From the NCBI GenBank assembly GCA_963839725.1, contig CAWIWT010000034.1, forward strand, positions 124,001-188,000: a stretch of 64,000 nucleotides of DNA. The letters are read 5' to 3'. The notes below the pieces were generated by a model. It saw nothing but the letters and a program-made list of their open reading frames with translations, was not told the origin of the DNA and did not search any database. Below, in pieces: positions 36,641-45,595 of the stretch. The number at the start of each line of letters is the position of its first letter. Position 1 is the first letter of the stretch. This DNA comes from Kumtagia sp963839725 (GTDB lineage Bacteria > Pseudomonadota > Alphaproteobacteria > Rhizobiales > Rhizobiaceae). The position numbers and the translations under genes were made by a program.

Positions 36641-37621
36641 ATGGATGCAAAAGTTGCCTATTACCCCGACGTGGTCGATTTGCGCCTGGTAGCGCGGACG
36701 GCCCTGATCGGGGAAGCGGAGGCTATCTCGCTCGTTGCCAATCAGATTTCCGGTGATATCGAGCGAGCTGCTCGCCTGCTTCACTCAATCAACGGACGTG
36801 TTGTGGTAACCGGCATTGGCAAATCCGGGCACATTGCCCGTAAGATTGCCGCGACTTTCTCGTCTATCGGCAAGCCGTCGCATTTCGTGCACGCCAGCGA
36901 GGCGAGCCATGGCGACCTTGGCGCCCTGACGACCAACGATATCGTGATTGCTCTGTCGAATTCAGGCGAGACGTCGGAGCTTTCCGATTTCGTCGCCTTC
37001 TGCAGCCAATGGAGCATCCCGCTGATCGCGATTACGGGAAATGCCGAGAGTTCGCTTGCGCGCAATGCGACGCTGAGCCTTGTCTATCCGCGCGTCAAGG
37101 AAGTCTGCGCCATTGGCCGAGCACCGACCACGTCGACGATCGTCATGATGGCGATTGGCGATGCGATCGCTGTCGTGCTTACTCACCTTCTCGGAACGAC
37201 TGAGGAGCATTTTGGCCGCCATCATCCCGGCGGCACGCTTGGCCTGAAGCTTCGCAAGGTCAGCGAACTCATGCACGTTGACGACCAATTGCCGGTCGTC
37301 GAGGCTTCGGCCCCGATGCATGACGCGATCGTCGTGATGTCGCGGAAGGGATTTGGTTCAGCCATTGTCAAGAACGAGCAGGGCATTCTGGCAGGCGTGA
37401 TCACCGACGGCGATCTTCGCCGCATGGGACCGAGCCTTTGGAATAGCAATGCGGGGCAGGTTGCCAACTACCACCCGCTTTGCATTGGCCAGAACGAGCT
37501 GGTTGAAACCGCGATCCTGCTGATGCGCGAGAAGATGGTTACTTGTCTTCTGGTTACAAACGAGGGCAATCAGGTCACTGGCCTCATCCACATCCATGAC
37601 TGTTTGCGCGGCGGTCTCTGA
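36641..37621 (+). CDS. kdsD: Arabinose-5-phosphate isomerase (KdsD/KpsF)
   Basis: Enzyme of 326 residues that converts ribulose 5-phosphate to arabinose 5-phosphate, the first step of Kdo synthesis. The SIS domain covers about residues 35-170 (RVVVTGIGKSGHIARKIAAT, HASEASHGDLGALT, ALSNSGETSELSDF); the short PTTSTIVMMAIGDAIAV helix follows, then two CBS domains (LMHVDDQLPVVEASAPM and YHPLCIGQNELVETAI). The ATG at 36641 is taken because it begins family-like sequence; the in-frame codons from 36536 are unsupported. kdsA follows 187 bases later. Confidence 0.93.
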   Translation: MDAKVAYYPDVVDLRLVARTALIGEAEAISLVANQISGDIERAARLLHSINGRVVVTGIGKSGHIARKIAATFSSIGKPSHFVHASEASHGDLGALTTNDIVIALSNSGETSELSDFVAFCSQWSIPLIAITGNAESSLARNATLSLVYPRVKEVCAIGRAPTTSTIVMMAIGDAIAVVLTHLLGTTEEHFGRHHPGGTLGLKLRKVSELMHVDDQLPVVEASAPMHDAIVVMSRKGFGSAIVKNEQGILAGVITDGDLRRMGPSLWNSNAGQVANYHPLCIGQNELVETAILLMREKMVTCLLVTNEGNQVTGLIHIHDCLRGGL

Positions 37622-37808
37622 CGCTGCCGTTAAGCGAACCGGCGCTGGCCGGGCGAACCGAATATTCTAACAGAAATGCAGCGATGCCGCATGAGCGCGA
37701 AAGGCTCTTGCGGCAGGATTGCTTTTGCTGCATGGCGAGACCTCTTCAGACCGCGCACCAACAGGTCGCGGTCGAGCAGGCAAGACAGACAAGCGCCCGA
37801 GGTTAGTC

Positions 37809-38642
37809 ATGCGCAGCCCGAACCCGATCGTCACCGTCGGCAACGTCTCCTTCGACAATGCTGCGCCGCTCGCTCTGATTGCTGGCCCTTGCCAGCTTGA
37901 ATCTCGGCAGCATGCGCTCGACATCGCGGGCCGGCTTAAGGAAATCTGCGCCCGGTTGGGCATCGGATTGGTCTATAAATCAAGCTTTGACAAAGCGAAT
38001 CGCACCTCGCTCGGGGGCAAGCGCGGCGCCGGTCTCGATGCGGCCATGCCGGTCTTCGACGAAGTTCGTGAGAAGCTCGGCTTGCCGGTCATCACCGACA
38101 TCCACAATGAAGAGCAGTGTGCTTTGGTCGCGCCACATGTGGACATCCTGCAGATCCCGGCTTTCCTGTCGCGCCAGACCGATTTGCTGATTGCTGCCGC
38201 AAAAACCGGCAAGGTCGTGAACGTGAAGAAAGGCCAGTTCCTCGCACCGTGGGATATGAAGAACGTCGTCGCCAAGATTACTGCGTCAGGCAATCCAAAT
38301 GTCATGGTGACCGAGCGTGGCGCTTCCTTCGGCTACAACACGCTCGTATCCGACATGCGCGCCCTGCCAGTGATGGCTGAGATCGGTGCGCCGGTTATCT
38401 TCGATGCAACCCATTCTGTGCAGCAGCCGGGCGGGCAGGGCGGGTCCAGTGGTGGCGACCGACGCTTTGTCGAAACGCTCGCACGCGCGGCTGTTGCGGT
38501 TGGCGTGGCGGGCATATTCATCGAGACCCATGAAGACCCCGACAATGCTCCCTCCGACGGACCGAACATGGTGCCGCTCGACAAGATGCCGGGTCTGCTC
38601 GAACGGCTGATAGCTTTCGACAGGGTCGCCAAGGGGACCTGA
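37809..38642 (+). CDS. kdsA: 3-deoxy-8-phosphooctulonate synthase
   Basis: Condenses phosphoenolpyruvate with arabinose 5-phosphate to Kdo 8-phosphate, 277 residues. Signatures are LIAGPCQLESRQHALDIAG, YKSSFDKANRTSLGGKRGAG, ITDIHNEEQC, DILQIPAFLSRQTDLL, VNVKKGQFLAPWDMKNVV and FDATHSVQQPGG. The start at 37809 gives the family length; the longer frame from 37719 adds 30 non-family residues. With kdsD upstream and KpsC nearby, this copy may serve capsule as well as lipid A core; whether another kdsA exists outside the window is unknown. Confidence 0.95.
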   Translation: MRSPNPIVTVGNVSFDNAAPLALIAGPCQLESRQHALDIAGRLKEICARLGIGLVYKSSFDKANRTSLGGKRGAGLDAAMPVFDEVREKLGLPVITDIHNEEQCALVAPHVDILQIPAFLSRQTDLLIAAAKTGKVVNVKKGQFLAPWDMKNVVAKITASGNPNVMVTERGASFGYNTLVSDMRALPVMAEIGAPVIFDATHSVQQPGGQGGSSGGDRRFVETLARAAVAVGVAGIFIETHEDPDNAPSDGPNMVPLDKMPGLLERLIAFDRVAKGT

Positions 38643-39010
38643 CTTAATGCCTGCCAACGCGCCTGGCGGTCGTTAGATCTCCTCGCGGTTGCCCTGTCAC
38701 TATGTCCCGCCATTGCTGTGTCGCTACGTCCGCGAGCAGCAGTCGTTTTGTGGCATTAAAACGAATGCCGCTTTCTGGCTCTCAATCCGCACGCGCAAAG
38801 AGCCTTGTAAGTGATGACTTACAATACGTGTGGTTAACCTGACAGCATAATCGCCGCGGTGGCATAAAACGAACAAAGAATCAACGTTTTTGCGGTTGTA
38901 TATGATTTCGATAGATTTTAACGCTGATTGAAGGGTCGAGTCTCCTCCCTCAATGCGTGACGATCTTACGCAAGAAGTTATTACTCTAAAAGCCACGTGG
39001 CGCGCTCACA
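38643..39010. other. Intergenic region with a palindromic site
   Basis: A 368-base gap between kdsA and the Rrf2-type regulator. It holds the palindrome at 38805-38824 and A+T-rich sequence from 38820 onwards, a likely promoter region of the regulator gene. No gene is seen. Confidence 0.45.
38805..38824. promoter_or_regulatory. Perfect 8-8 palindrome upstream of the Rrf2-type regulator, possible operator
   Basis: TTGTAAGT-GATG-ACTTACAA is a perfect inverted repeat with a four-base spacer, about 190 bases before the regulator start. No T tract follows, which argues against a terminator for kdsA. Rrf2-family proteins bind dyad sequences and often regulate themselves, so an operator is a reasonable inference. 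Confidence 0.4.
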
Positions 39011-39460
39011 ATGCTCACAAAAAAAGGCAAATACGGTCTAAAGGCGCTGGTGCACCTGTCCCAGCTGCCAGTGGGGCAGCTTGCCTTCGTCAATGACGTT
39101 GCGGTCGCCAACAACATTCCAAAAAAATTCCTGGACGCGATCCTGGGCGAGCTTCGCAATGCAGGCTTTGTGCAAAGCCGCAAAGGCAAGGATGGCGGCT
39201 ATCGTCTGGCGCGCCCGGCCTCCGAAATCAAGGTCGGCCATGTTATCCGCGTCTTGGACGGGCCCCTCGCGCCCATTCCCTGCGCGAGCCGCACTCAGTA
39301 TCAGTCCTGCGAGGATTGTGACGAGGCAACCTGCCAAGTCCGCCACATGATGCTGGAAGTCCGCCAAGCGATCGCCGAGGTTCTGGACAACCGCAGCCTT
39401 GAAGAAATGCGCGACTCGGCAAATGACGACGTCTCCGAGATGATGAGATACCGTGCCTGA
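39011..39460 (+). CDS. Rrf2-family transcriptional regulator with cysteine cluster
   Basis: DNA-binding regulator of 149 residues. The winged helix spans about residues 1-80: MLTKKGKYGLKALVHLSQLP, IPKKFLDAILGELRNAGFV and RKGKDGGYRLAR. A cysteine-rich segment follows (CASRTQYQSCEDCDEATCQV, residues about 96-115), a place where Rrf2 members such as IscR, NsrR and RirA bind iron-sulfur clusters. Here the cysteines are C96, C105, C108 and C113 by my count, more than the three of IscR. It could sense iron, NO or redox state. No strong ribosome-binding site precedes the ATG. A palindrome lies upstream. Confidence 0.88.
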   Translation: MLTKKGKYGLKALVHLSQLPVGQLAFVNDVAVANNIPKKFLDAILGELRNAGFVQSRKGKDGGYRLARPASEIKVGHVIRVLDGPLAPIPCASRTQYQSCEDCDEATCQVRHMMLEVRQAIAEVLDNRSLEEMRDSANDDVSEMMRYRA

Positions 39461-39479
39461 CTCGTTTGGAGGCTGAGGC

Positions 39480-39575
39480 GTCGAAAGCGTTTCCAGGAAA
39501 AGTGCGCAGTGGTTTTCCGGCTCGGAAACGCGATAAAGCAGAATTTGGAGCGGTTTATCAATTCTGTGAAATGAT
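39480..39575. repeat. Dispersed rhizobial intergenic repeat
   Basis: The sequence around CGTTTCCAGGAAAAGTGCGC, then GTGGTTTTCCGGCTCGGAAA, is of a kind often found between genes in Mesorhizobium and relatives. I recognise it from its sequence style; no second copy is visible in this window. Confidence 0.35.
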
Positions 39576-39674
39576 GAACCGGTCTGACTTTATCTCGTCG
39601 CTGGCCTTTGTAGGGAGGGGTCAGGGGTGGGGCTATTTCATCGCGAACGTTCATGGGAGACGCCACGATCGCGG

Positions 39675-41009
39675 TCAGAAAGAATCGTTCAGCGCTTTGT
39701 AATAGCCGGCGAGGTCCGATCGCTTCTTCAGCACCGTTTCGAGATATTCCTTAGTACGGCCTTGTCCCGCACGGGATCCTTGACGATCGCGCCGACAAGG
39801 TTGGCTGCTAGACCGTCGCCGACAACTTGCCGCCGTCGAACCATGCCGCCTGACTGAGGCCACCGACCATCGTTGCGATTGCCTCCGCGGTCGACAACGA
39901 GCTGGAGGGTCTTCAGCGTCACCTTGCCGTCTGCGGTGGCGCCGGAGCGAAGCTCTCGGAAGATGGTCAGAACGCGCGCGATTTCCTCGCCGACATTCTT
40001 GGGCACGGGCAGGTCGAGGCTGGCGGCCATCTCGCCGACACGCCGCGAAACAATCGAGACTTCCTCGTCCATGTCATCCGGCAGTGGCAGCACCACCACA
40101 TTGAAACGCCGCTTCAGAGCCGAGGACAGTTCGTTGACACCCTTGTCACGATTGTTGGCGGTCGCGATCACGTTGAAACCGCGCCTGGCGTAGATGGCGC
40201 TGTTCAGTTCCGGGACCGGCATCAGCAGCAGCGCGAATTGCGGCTTTTCCGCTTTGACATCGTGCATCCAGGTCGCATGGCTGACCAAACCATTGCGACG
40301 GGTCTCGATCTGTTCGCCAAGAACCTCCCATGTGCTTGTCACCTGCGGCGCATCGGGATTGGCCAGCACCTGATCCCGTGTCTCGGAAGTCGAAATCAGC
40401 CGCTTGAGATCGGGACTGCGCCGCCCGCCAGGCCTTGGCCAGCAGAACGAGCTTGCCGAGTTCGCGGATGGCGGCTTCCGGACGCTCTTCGTTGCGCAGT
40501 GCGATCAGCCGTGACGGGATCTCGTCAATGCGACCCGCAAGCGCGGAGGCCTTCATGTCGACCGGCCGCGCCGCGATGCGGCGGCAGCGCTCGATGCTGG
40601 CGTCGACAAAGCCGGAAAGGCCGAGCCGCAACTGGTCGGCTATCCACTGATCGAGTTCATCCAGCCCGGCGGCGATCGAGGCTTTCGTGTCTTCACTCCG
40701 CTTCCGCCGCTGAGCCTCGCGGCGCTCCGCTACCGCCGGGTCTTCGGCCCTGGGCGGCTCCGGCGCGGCCAGCGCCTCAGCGATATTCTTTTCGCCGGAG
40801 GAGGCACGCGCTTCGATCGGCTGGGTGCCGCCCTTGCGCCGCCGCCCCATCCAGTCATTCACCCATTCCGGCGCATCGGCGAACGAAAAATTCTGAGGCG
40901 CCATTGCATCGATCCACATCAGCGCCAGCGAATGCTTGCATGGGAATTTGCGCGACGGGCAGGTGCACCTGTAGCCATGGTCGCACCCAGTGCGATGCAC
41001 AATGATCAT
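39675..41009 (-). pseudogene. Decayed fusion of a SWIM zinc-finger protein and a MoxR-type AAA ATPase
   Basis: Read on the minus strand, 41009 to about 40405 encodes a SWIM zinc-finger protein (YRCTCPSRKFPCKHSLALMW, then PEWVNDWMGRRRKGG). The frame then changes and continues as ISTSETRDQVLANPDAPQVT up to QFALLL, where it joins directly, in frame, the middle of an AAA ATPase (GFNVIATANNRDKGVNELSS and ALKRRFNVVVLPLPDD). A further frame change near 39850 leads to the end EYLETVLKKRSDLAGYYKAL. Walker A and much of both genes are lost. SWIM and MoxR genes are usually neighbours, so a deletion fused them. Not functional. Confidence 0.7.
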
Positions 41010-41572
41010 CGGCTACGGAATGCCAGGCGGACGTTCGTCCGCAGTGCGACAACAAGGTGTCTCGTGTCGTCGGCGGCTACGGCCGCGATCCATCACTGCT
41101 CAACGGCCGGACGAGCAGGACGAGCCGACCATCCCACAGTTCGTCGGGCTGTACGACCCTGCTGTCGATTGGCAGCCTACCAGCGCGCACATCGCGGCGG
41201 CGCTGATAAATACCGTCATCCCCCTGCGAATTCGAAGCATCTCGAACCTCGTCGATTTTCGTCCGCTTTTCATCCGAGAGCATTTAGGGTCCTACGCTTG
41301 AAACTTCCAGCGATGTCCCATTGCAGTCGCCCTGGCCGATTAAGTCACCTGAGGGCGCCGCCTTGCACCAGTGGCTCGATCAACACTGCGGCAACAAAGG
41401 GTCGACAATAGGGAATTAGCCGCAAGCGACGCGAGGCTAAGCGGCGTACGGCATGCTTACCGATACCAAGGCTGTCATACTCTGCTGTGGTAGATTACAC
41501 TACGCTGATCGTTTTTCGCGGCAACTGCGCGCCAGGTCCAGCGACTTGGCTCGGTAAAAGTGAGGTCGCCAA
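41010..41572. other. Intergenic region, no gene recognised
   Basis: A 563-base stretch between the SWIM/MoxR relic and the cyclase gene. A minus-strand frame at 41077-41283 and plus-strand frames around 40990-41301 have no recognisable features. The final 100 bases presumably contain the cyclase promoter. Confidence 0.4.
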
Positions 41573-44500
41573 GTGGCCAACCGCAACGAGGCTGAGCGAC
41601 TGATCGAGAGCTTTACGCCGTTGCCGCTGAGGCTTGCCTTAGCGAACGGAACGCCAATCGACGGGGAGCGTGGCGACGGCTCGGTTGCACTGCTCTGGCT
41701 GGATATTGTCGGTTCGACGGGCATCGCCGACCATTTCGTCGAAAGCGGCCCAAAGGGAATAGAGCAGCTTGCCGCGCTGCTCCGCCGCCACTTCGACACG
41801 CTGCTAGGCGCTGTCGTGGCGCATGGCGGGGAGCCCATGATGTTTGCTGGTGATGCATTGCTTGCAGGCTGGCGTTGCGTCGCAAACGAGCCACATGAGG
41901 CATTGCTCAGGGCTGCGGCGTGTGGTCAGGCAGTTCTGGGTGCGCCTGGCCCATCGCTCCCATCAGGCGCGTCCCTGCAGATGCATGCAATACTTGCGCT
42001 GGGTCCGTGCCTGAGCGTCGAGATCAGCGCCGGCGTGGAAAGTCTTTGTACAGCCACTGGCAAGGGGCTTGCCGACTTGCGGGCTACGGCGCTTGAGCGG
42101 TCTCCTGGCCGCCTGTTGCTATCTCATGCCGCGCGCGCTGCGCTAGGCGAGGCCGTGGAGTCAGAGCCGGCCGGTCAGGACGCCTTCGCGCTAGTACACA
42201 TTCGCGGCGCTCCTTCGCCAGTTCCGTTGTCCATCCCAGCGTTGCGGCCCTCCGATATTGAGCGGCTTAGAGCAAACGTGCCGCTGCCAATCGTCAACCG
42301 CCTGGACAGCGATGATCTCGAGTGGTCGGCTGAATTGCGACGGGTAACCGCGGTCTTCGTAGCATTACCTGAGCTTGAACCAGACGCGCCGGATATAGTA
42401 GCGAAACTGGAAACCGTCATATCGGTTGTGAGCCCGGTCGTGCGTGAGCATGATGGCTATCTGCAGCAACTGGAGATCGCCGACAAGGGCATCAAGCTGT
42501 TGGTGCTGTTTGGCGTTCCGCCGGTGGCACACCCCGATGATCCGGCACGTGGTGTCCGCCTGGCGTCCGACCTTCGCGCCGAACTTCGAACGCGAGGCTA
42601 TCGAAGCAGTTTCGGCGTTGCCACCGGTCTCGCGTTCTCCGGGCTTAACGGAAACGACGTGTTTCGTACTTGGACCGTGCTCGGAATGCCGTTGAACCTG
42701 GCGGCGCGGCTTGCCGGGCTGCAGAGCGGCGCGATCAGCTGCGACGAGGCGACGATGCGCGGCGCGCGCGGCGCCGTGGACTTTGCGCCGCTGGGACGGA
42801 GCCAGGTGCGGGGCATCGGTCCCGTCGTCGGCGTATGGACACCGCGACGTCACGACCATACCGAGGAGAGTGTGCCCATGCACGGCCGGGAAATCGAACT
42901 GGCCGCACTTCTGAATGTACTCCACGCCACGGCACATCCTGGCGAAAGCGGCCCCGGCAGGCGCGATGGCCTAGATGCATTGGTCCTGATTGAGGGAGAA
43001 CCCGGGATAGGCAAGTCCCGCCTGCTTGCGGAGTTCAGTCAGCATGCTTCCGCCGAAGGCGTGTTGGTACTGTCCGGCAAGGCGGATCGCTTCGAGAGCG
43101 GCGTGCCCTATCTCGGCTGGCGAGGCGTGCTGGCGCGATTGCTCGGGCTCCTATCCGGAATGCCTGTCGAGGCGCAGCGCGAGGCTGCGCTTGCCGCGCT
43201 CGGCGCCCCGCTGGCGCCTCGAGCAGCCCTTCTCAATGCGATACTCCCGCTTGATCTTCCCGAAAGCGCCGAGACCCAGATGCTCCTGCCGCCGCAACGC
43301 GCAGCGTCCCGGCTCACCCTGTTACTCGATCTCTTGCGCAAGACCGCGGCCGAAAAACCCATCCTTGTGACGATTGACGATGTCCAGTGGCTGGATGACG
43401 CGAGCTGGGCACTTGTCGAAGCATCGGCGAGGGAGGTGCCCGGCCTGTGCCTCGTGGTGTCGATGCACCCATCGGACGAAGAGACCAGACAGCAGACGCT
43501 AGCCGCCGCAGGCGCGCTGCGGATGCGGCTAGGCGAACTTTCCCGCGAGGAGCAGGAGCGTTTGGTGTTGACGCGGCTGAGGGCGGCCCGAATGAGTTCG
43601 GAGCTTTCGGAATTGCTGCGTGCCCGCGCCCGCGGTCATCCCTTCTTCTGCCTCGAACTGGCACAGTCCCTGCGCGACGAGGGGTTGATCGAGGTCTCGG
43701 ACGGCCTTTGTCGAATCAGCTCGAATATCGAGGCGGCGAGGCTCTCGTTGCCCGATACAGTGCACGGCACCGTGACGCGGCGCATTGATCGACTCGACCC
43801 AGACAGTCAGCTGACGCTGAAGGTGGCAAGCGTTTCCGGGCTGCGATTTCCGACATCCCTAGTGGTCGACGTGCACCCCGTCGTTCGCGCAGACCCCGCG
43901 CGCATAAAGCGGCATCTCGTGGTGCACCAGCACCTCGATCTGCTGCAAACGGAGCAGGTGGAAGAGTTGGAAGGCTATGCCTTCCGTCACGGGATCCTTC
44001 GCGACGTTGCCTATTCTCTCCTGCTGTACTCCCAGCGGCAGCAGTTACATCGAAGCATCGTGACCTGGTACGAAAATACCTGTGCGGGCGATCTCTCCCG
44101 CTACTACGCATTGCTGGCTCACCACCTCGAGTCGGCCGATGAACCCGACCGTGCAGCGGACTATTTGCGCAGAGAGGCCGAGCGCGTTTTCGGGCTCGGG
44201 CTTGCGCGCCAGTCGGTTGACATCGGACGGCGAGCGGCGCGGCTTCTGGGAGCCGATATCCCGGACAACGGCCCGGAGTTACAGCGCCAAATCGGGCGCG
44301 AACTCGAAGATATCGCGAAGTTGTTCAGCGGGAAGCCCGAAGAGTTGACGGGGCTCCACCCACTGGTCGACGCAAGAGCAAGGCAGCTTGTTCATCTTTT
44401 GCTGGTGATCGCTCCGTTTGCGCACCAAAGCGGAGAGATGGAGCTGTTTGCCCTGCTGGGCTGCATCTGCTTGCGCCTCACTCTCCAATACGGATATGGG

Positions 44501-45568
44501 CCGCAGGGTGCCGATGTGTACGCGATGTACTCAGTGGTGTTCGGTGCACTGACCGGCGACCGTGAGACGGCGGCGGCATGGTCGCGGCTCAGTCTGGCGA
44601 GCCTCGGCACTCGCCGCGATGCGAGTTTCTCGCGCTGCGCCTTCATATACGCTTGGTTCCACAACCACTGGATGGCGCCGCTTTCGCAGGGAATTGCACT
44701 TGCTGACGCGGCCGCGGAAGCGGGCTTCGCCGACGGCGAAGAGATTTATGGCTGCTTCAACTTGGCGGGTTCGCTGGTTCAGCTTGCCTCCGCAGGCGCT
44801 ACGCTGGCCGAAGTCATCTCGGTGGCCCGTATCAAGCGGCCTCGCATTGCCGGACAGGTGTTGAATGCCGACTACCATCTGATTCTGGAGCTTCAATACG
44901 CCAAGGCCTTGGCCGGCCTAACCGAAGGGCTTCTCGTGATCGGTGATGCCGAGTGCGACGAGCAGCGTGATGTTGCGTCGATCCTCGAGACAAACCTGAG
45001 CAACCAGATCGGTTACTACTACGTGACGCGCTTGAAGTTGCACGTCCACGGCGGTGACTGGTCGGGCGCCCAGCACTGGAGCGAGAAAGCGCAACTGATG
45101 TTGCCTGCCTTCGGTGGCCAGACGGCAGAGTTCGAGCTGGTGCAGTATCGAGGGCTCGCGGCGCTGGCTGCTGCCGCTTTCGGCAACCCGGAGAAGCGGG
45201 AAGCGCTGATCGACGAGGGCTGGGACTGCACGGAGAGACTGCGTGAATGGGAAACGCGCAATCCGGACTTGTTCAGTCACAAGGCGGACCTGCTGGATGG
45301 AATGCTTCAGGCGGTACTAGGCAACGATGCCGAGGCTGCGGACCGCCTTTCGCGGTCGGCCGAGAGCGCCGCACGCGGCGGCTTCCTCAACGATGCGGCA
45401 TTGGCCCAGGAGTTCCTGGCGCGTTGGCGGCTAGCTGTGGGCGATCAGGCGGCCGCCAAATCCGCCGCCAGCGAGGCATGTCGAACCTACCGCGCGTGGG
45501 GCGCGATGGCGAAGGTCGCCTTACTCGAGAAAGTGTTCGGCCTTTCGGCCGCCGAGGTGTCCTCGTAG
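41573..45568 (+). CDS. Class III nucleotide cyclase with two cyclase domains, AAA ATPase and helical repeats (soluble adenylyl cyclase-like)
   Basis: Large cytoplasmic protein of 1331 residues. The first cyclase domain (about 35-190) has both metal aspartates, D44 in LLWLDIVGSTGIAD and D94 in MMFAGDALLAGW. The second (about 258-430) lacks its own aspartate (AVFVALPEL) but has DKGIKLLVLFGVPP and TVLGMPLNLAARLAG, the asparagine/arginine motif that would complete the active site of the first. This C1/C2 pairing resembles ADCY10. An AAA/ATPase domain follows with Walker A GEPGIGKSRLL near residue 476 and Walker B ILVTIDDVQWLDDASW near 602. The C-terminal half is alpha-helical, TPR-like. Start GTG 41573. 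It converges on a three-gene metabolic cluster. Making cAMP is likely; the signal is unknown. Confidence 0.85.
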   Translation: MANRNEAERLIESFTPLPLRLALANGTPIDGERGDGSVALLWLDIVGSTGIADHFVESGPKGIEQLAALLRRHFDTLLGAVVAHGGEPMMFAGDALLAGWRCVANEPHEALLRAAACGQAVLGAPGPSLPSGASLQMHAILALGPCLSVEISAGVESLCTATGKGLADLRATALERSPGRLLLSHAARAALGEAVESEPAGQDAFALVHIRGAPSPVPLSIPALRPSDIERLRANVPLPIVNRLDSDDLEWSAELRRVTAVFVALPELEPDAPDIVAKLETVISVVSPVVREHDGYLQQLEIADKGIKLLVLFGVPPVAHPDDPARGVRLASDLRAELRTRGYRSSFGVATGLAFSGLNGNDVFRTWTVLGMPLNLAARLAGLQSGAISCDEATMRGARGAVDFAPLGRSQVRGIGPVVGVWTPRRHDHTEESVPMHGREIELAALLNVLHATAHPGESGPGRRDGLDALVLIEGEPGIGKSRLLAEFSQHASAEGVLVLSGKADRFESGVPYLGWRGVLARLLGLLSGMPVEAQREAALAALGAPLAPRAALLNAILPLDLPESAETQMLLPPQRAASRLTLLLDLLRKTAAEKPILVTIDDVQWLDDASWALVEASAREVPGLCLVVSMHPSDEETRQQTLAAAGALRMRLGELSREEQERLVLTRLRAARMSSELSELLRARARGHPFFCLELAQSLRDEGLIEVSDGLCRISSNIEAARLSLPDTVHGTVTRRIDRLDPDSQLTLKVASVSGLRFPTSLVVDVHPVVRADPARIKRHLVVHQHLDLLQTEQVEELEGYAFRHGILRDVAYSLLLYSQRQQLHRSIVTWYENTCAGDLSRYYALLAHHLESADEPDRAADYLRREAERVFGLGLARQSVDIGRRAARLLGADIPDNGPELQRQIGRELEDIAKLFSGKPEELTGLHPLVDARARQLVHLLLVIAPFAHQSGEMELFALLGCICLRLTLQYGYGPQGADVYAMYSVVFGALTGDRETAAAWSRLSLASLGTRRDASFSRCAFIYAWFHNHWMAPLSQGIALADAAAEAGFADGEEIYGCFNLAGSLVQLASAGATLAEVISVARIKRPRIAGQVLNADYHLILELQYAKALAGLTEGLLVIGDAECDEQRDVASILETNLSNQIGYYYVTRLKLHVHGGDWSGAQHWSEKAQLMLPAFGGQTAEFELVQYRGLAALAAAAFGNPEKREALIDEGWDCTERLREWETRNPDLFSHKADLLDGMLQAVLGNDAEAADRLSRSAESAARGGFLNDAALAQEFLARWRLAVGDQAAAKSAASEACRTYRAWGAMAKVALLEKVFGLSAAEVSS

Positions 45569-45595
45569 CGCTCGCGCGACTGGCGGTCGCCGCGT

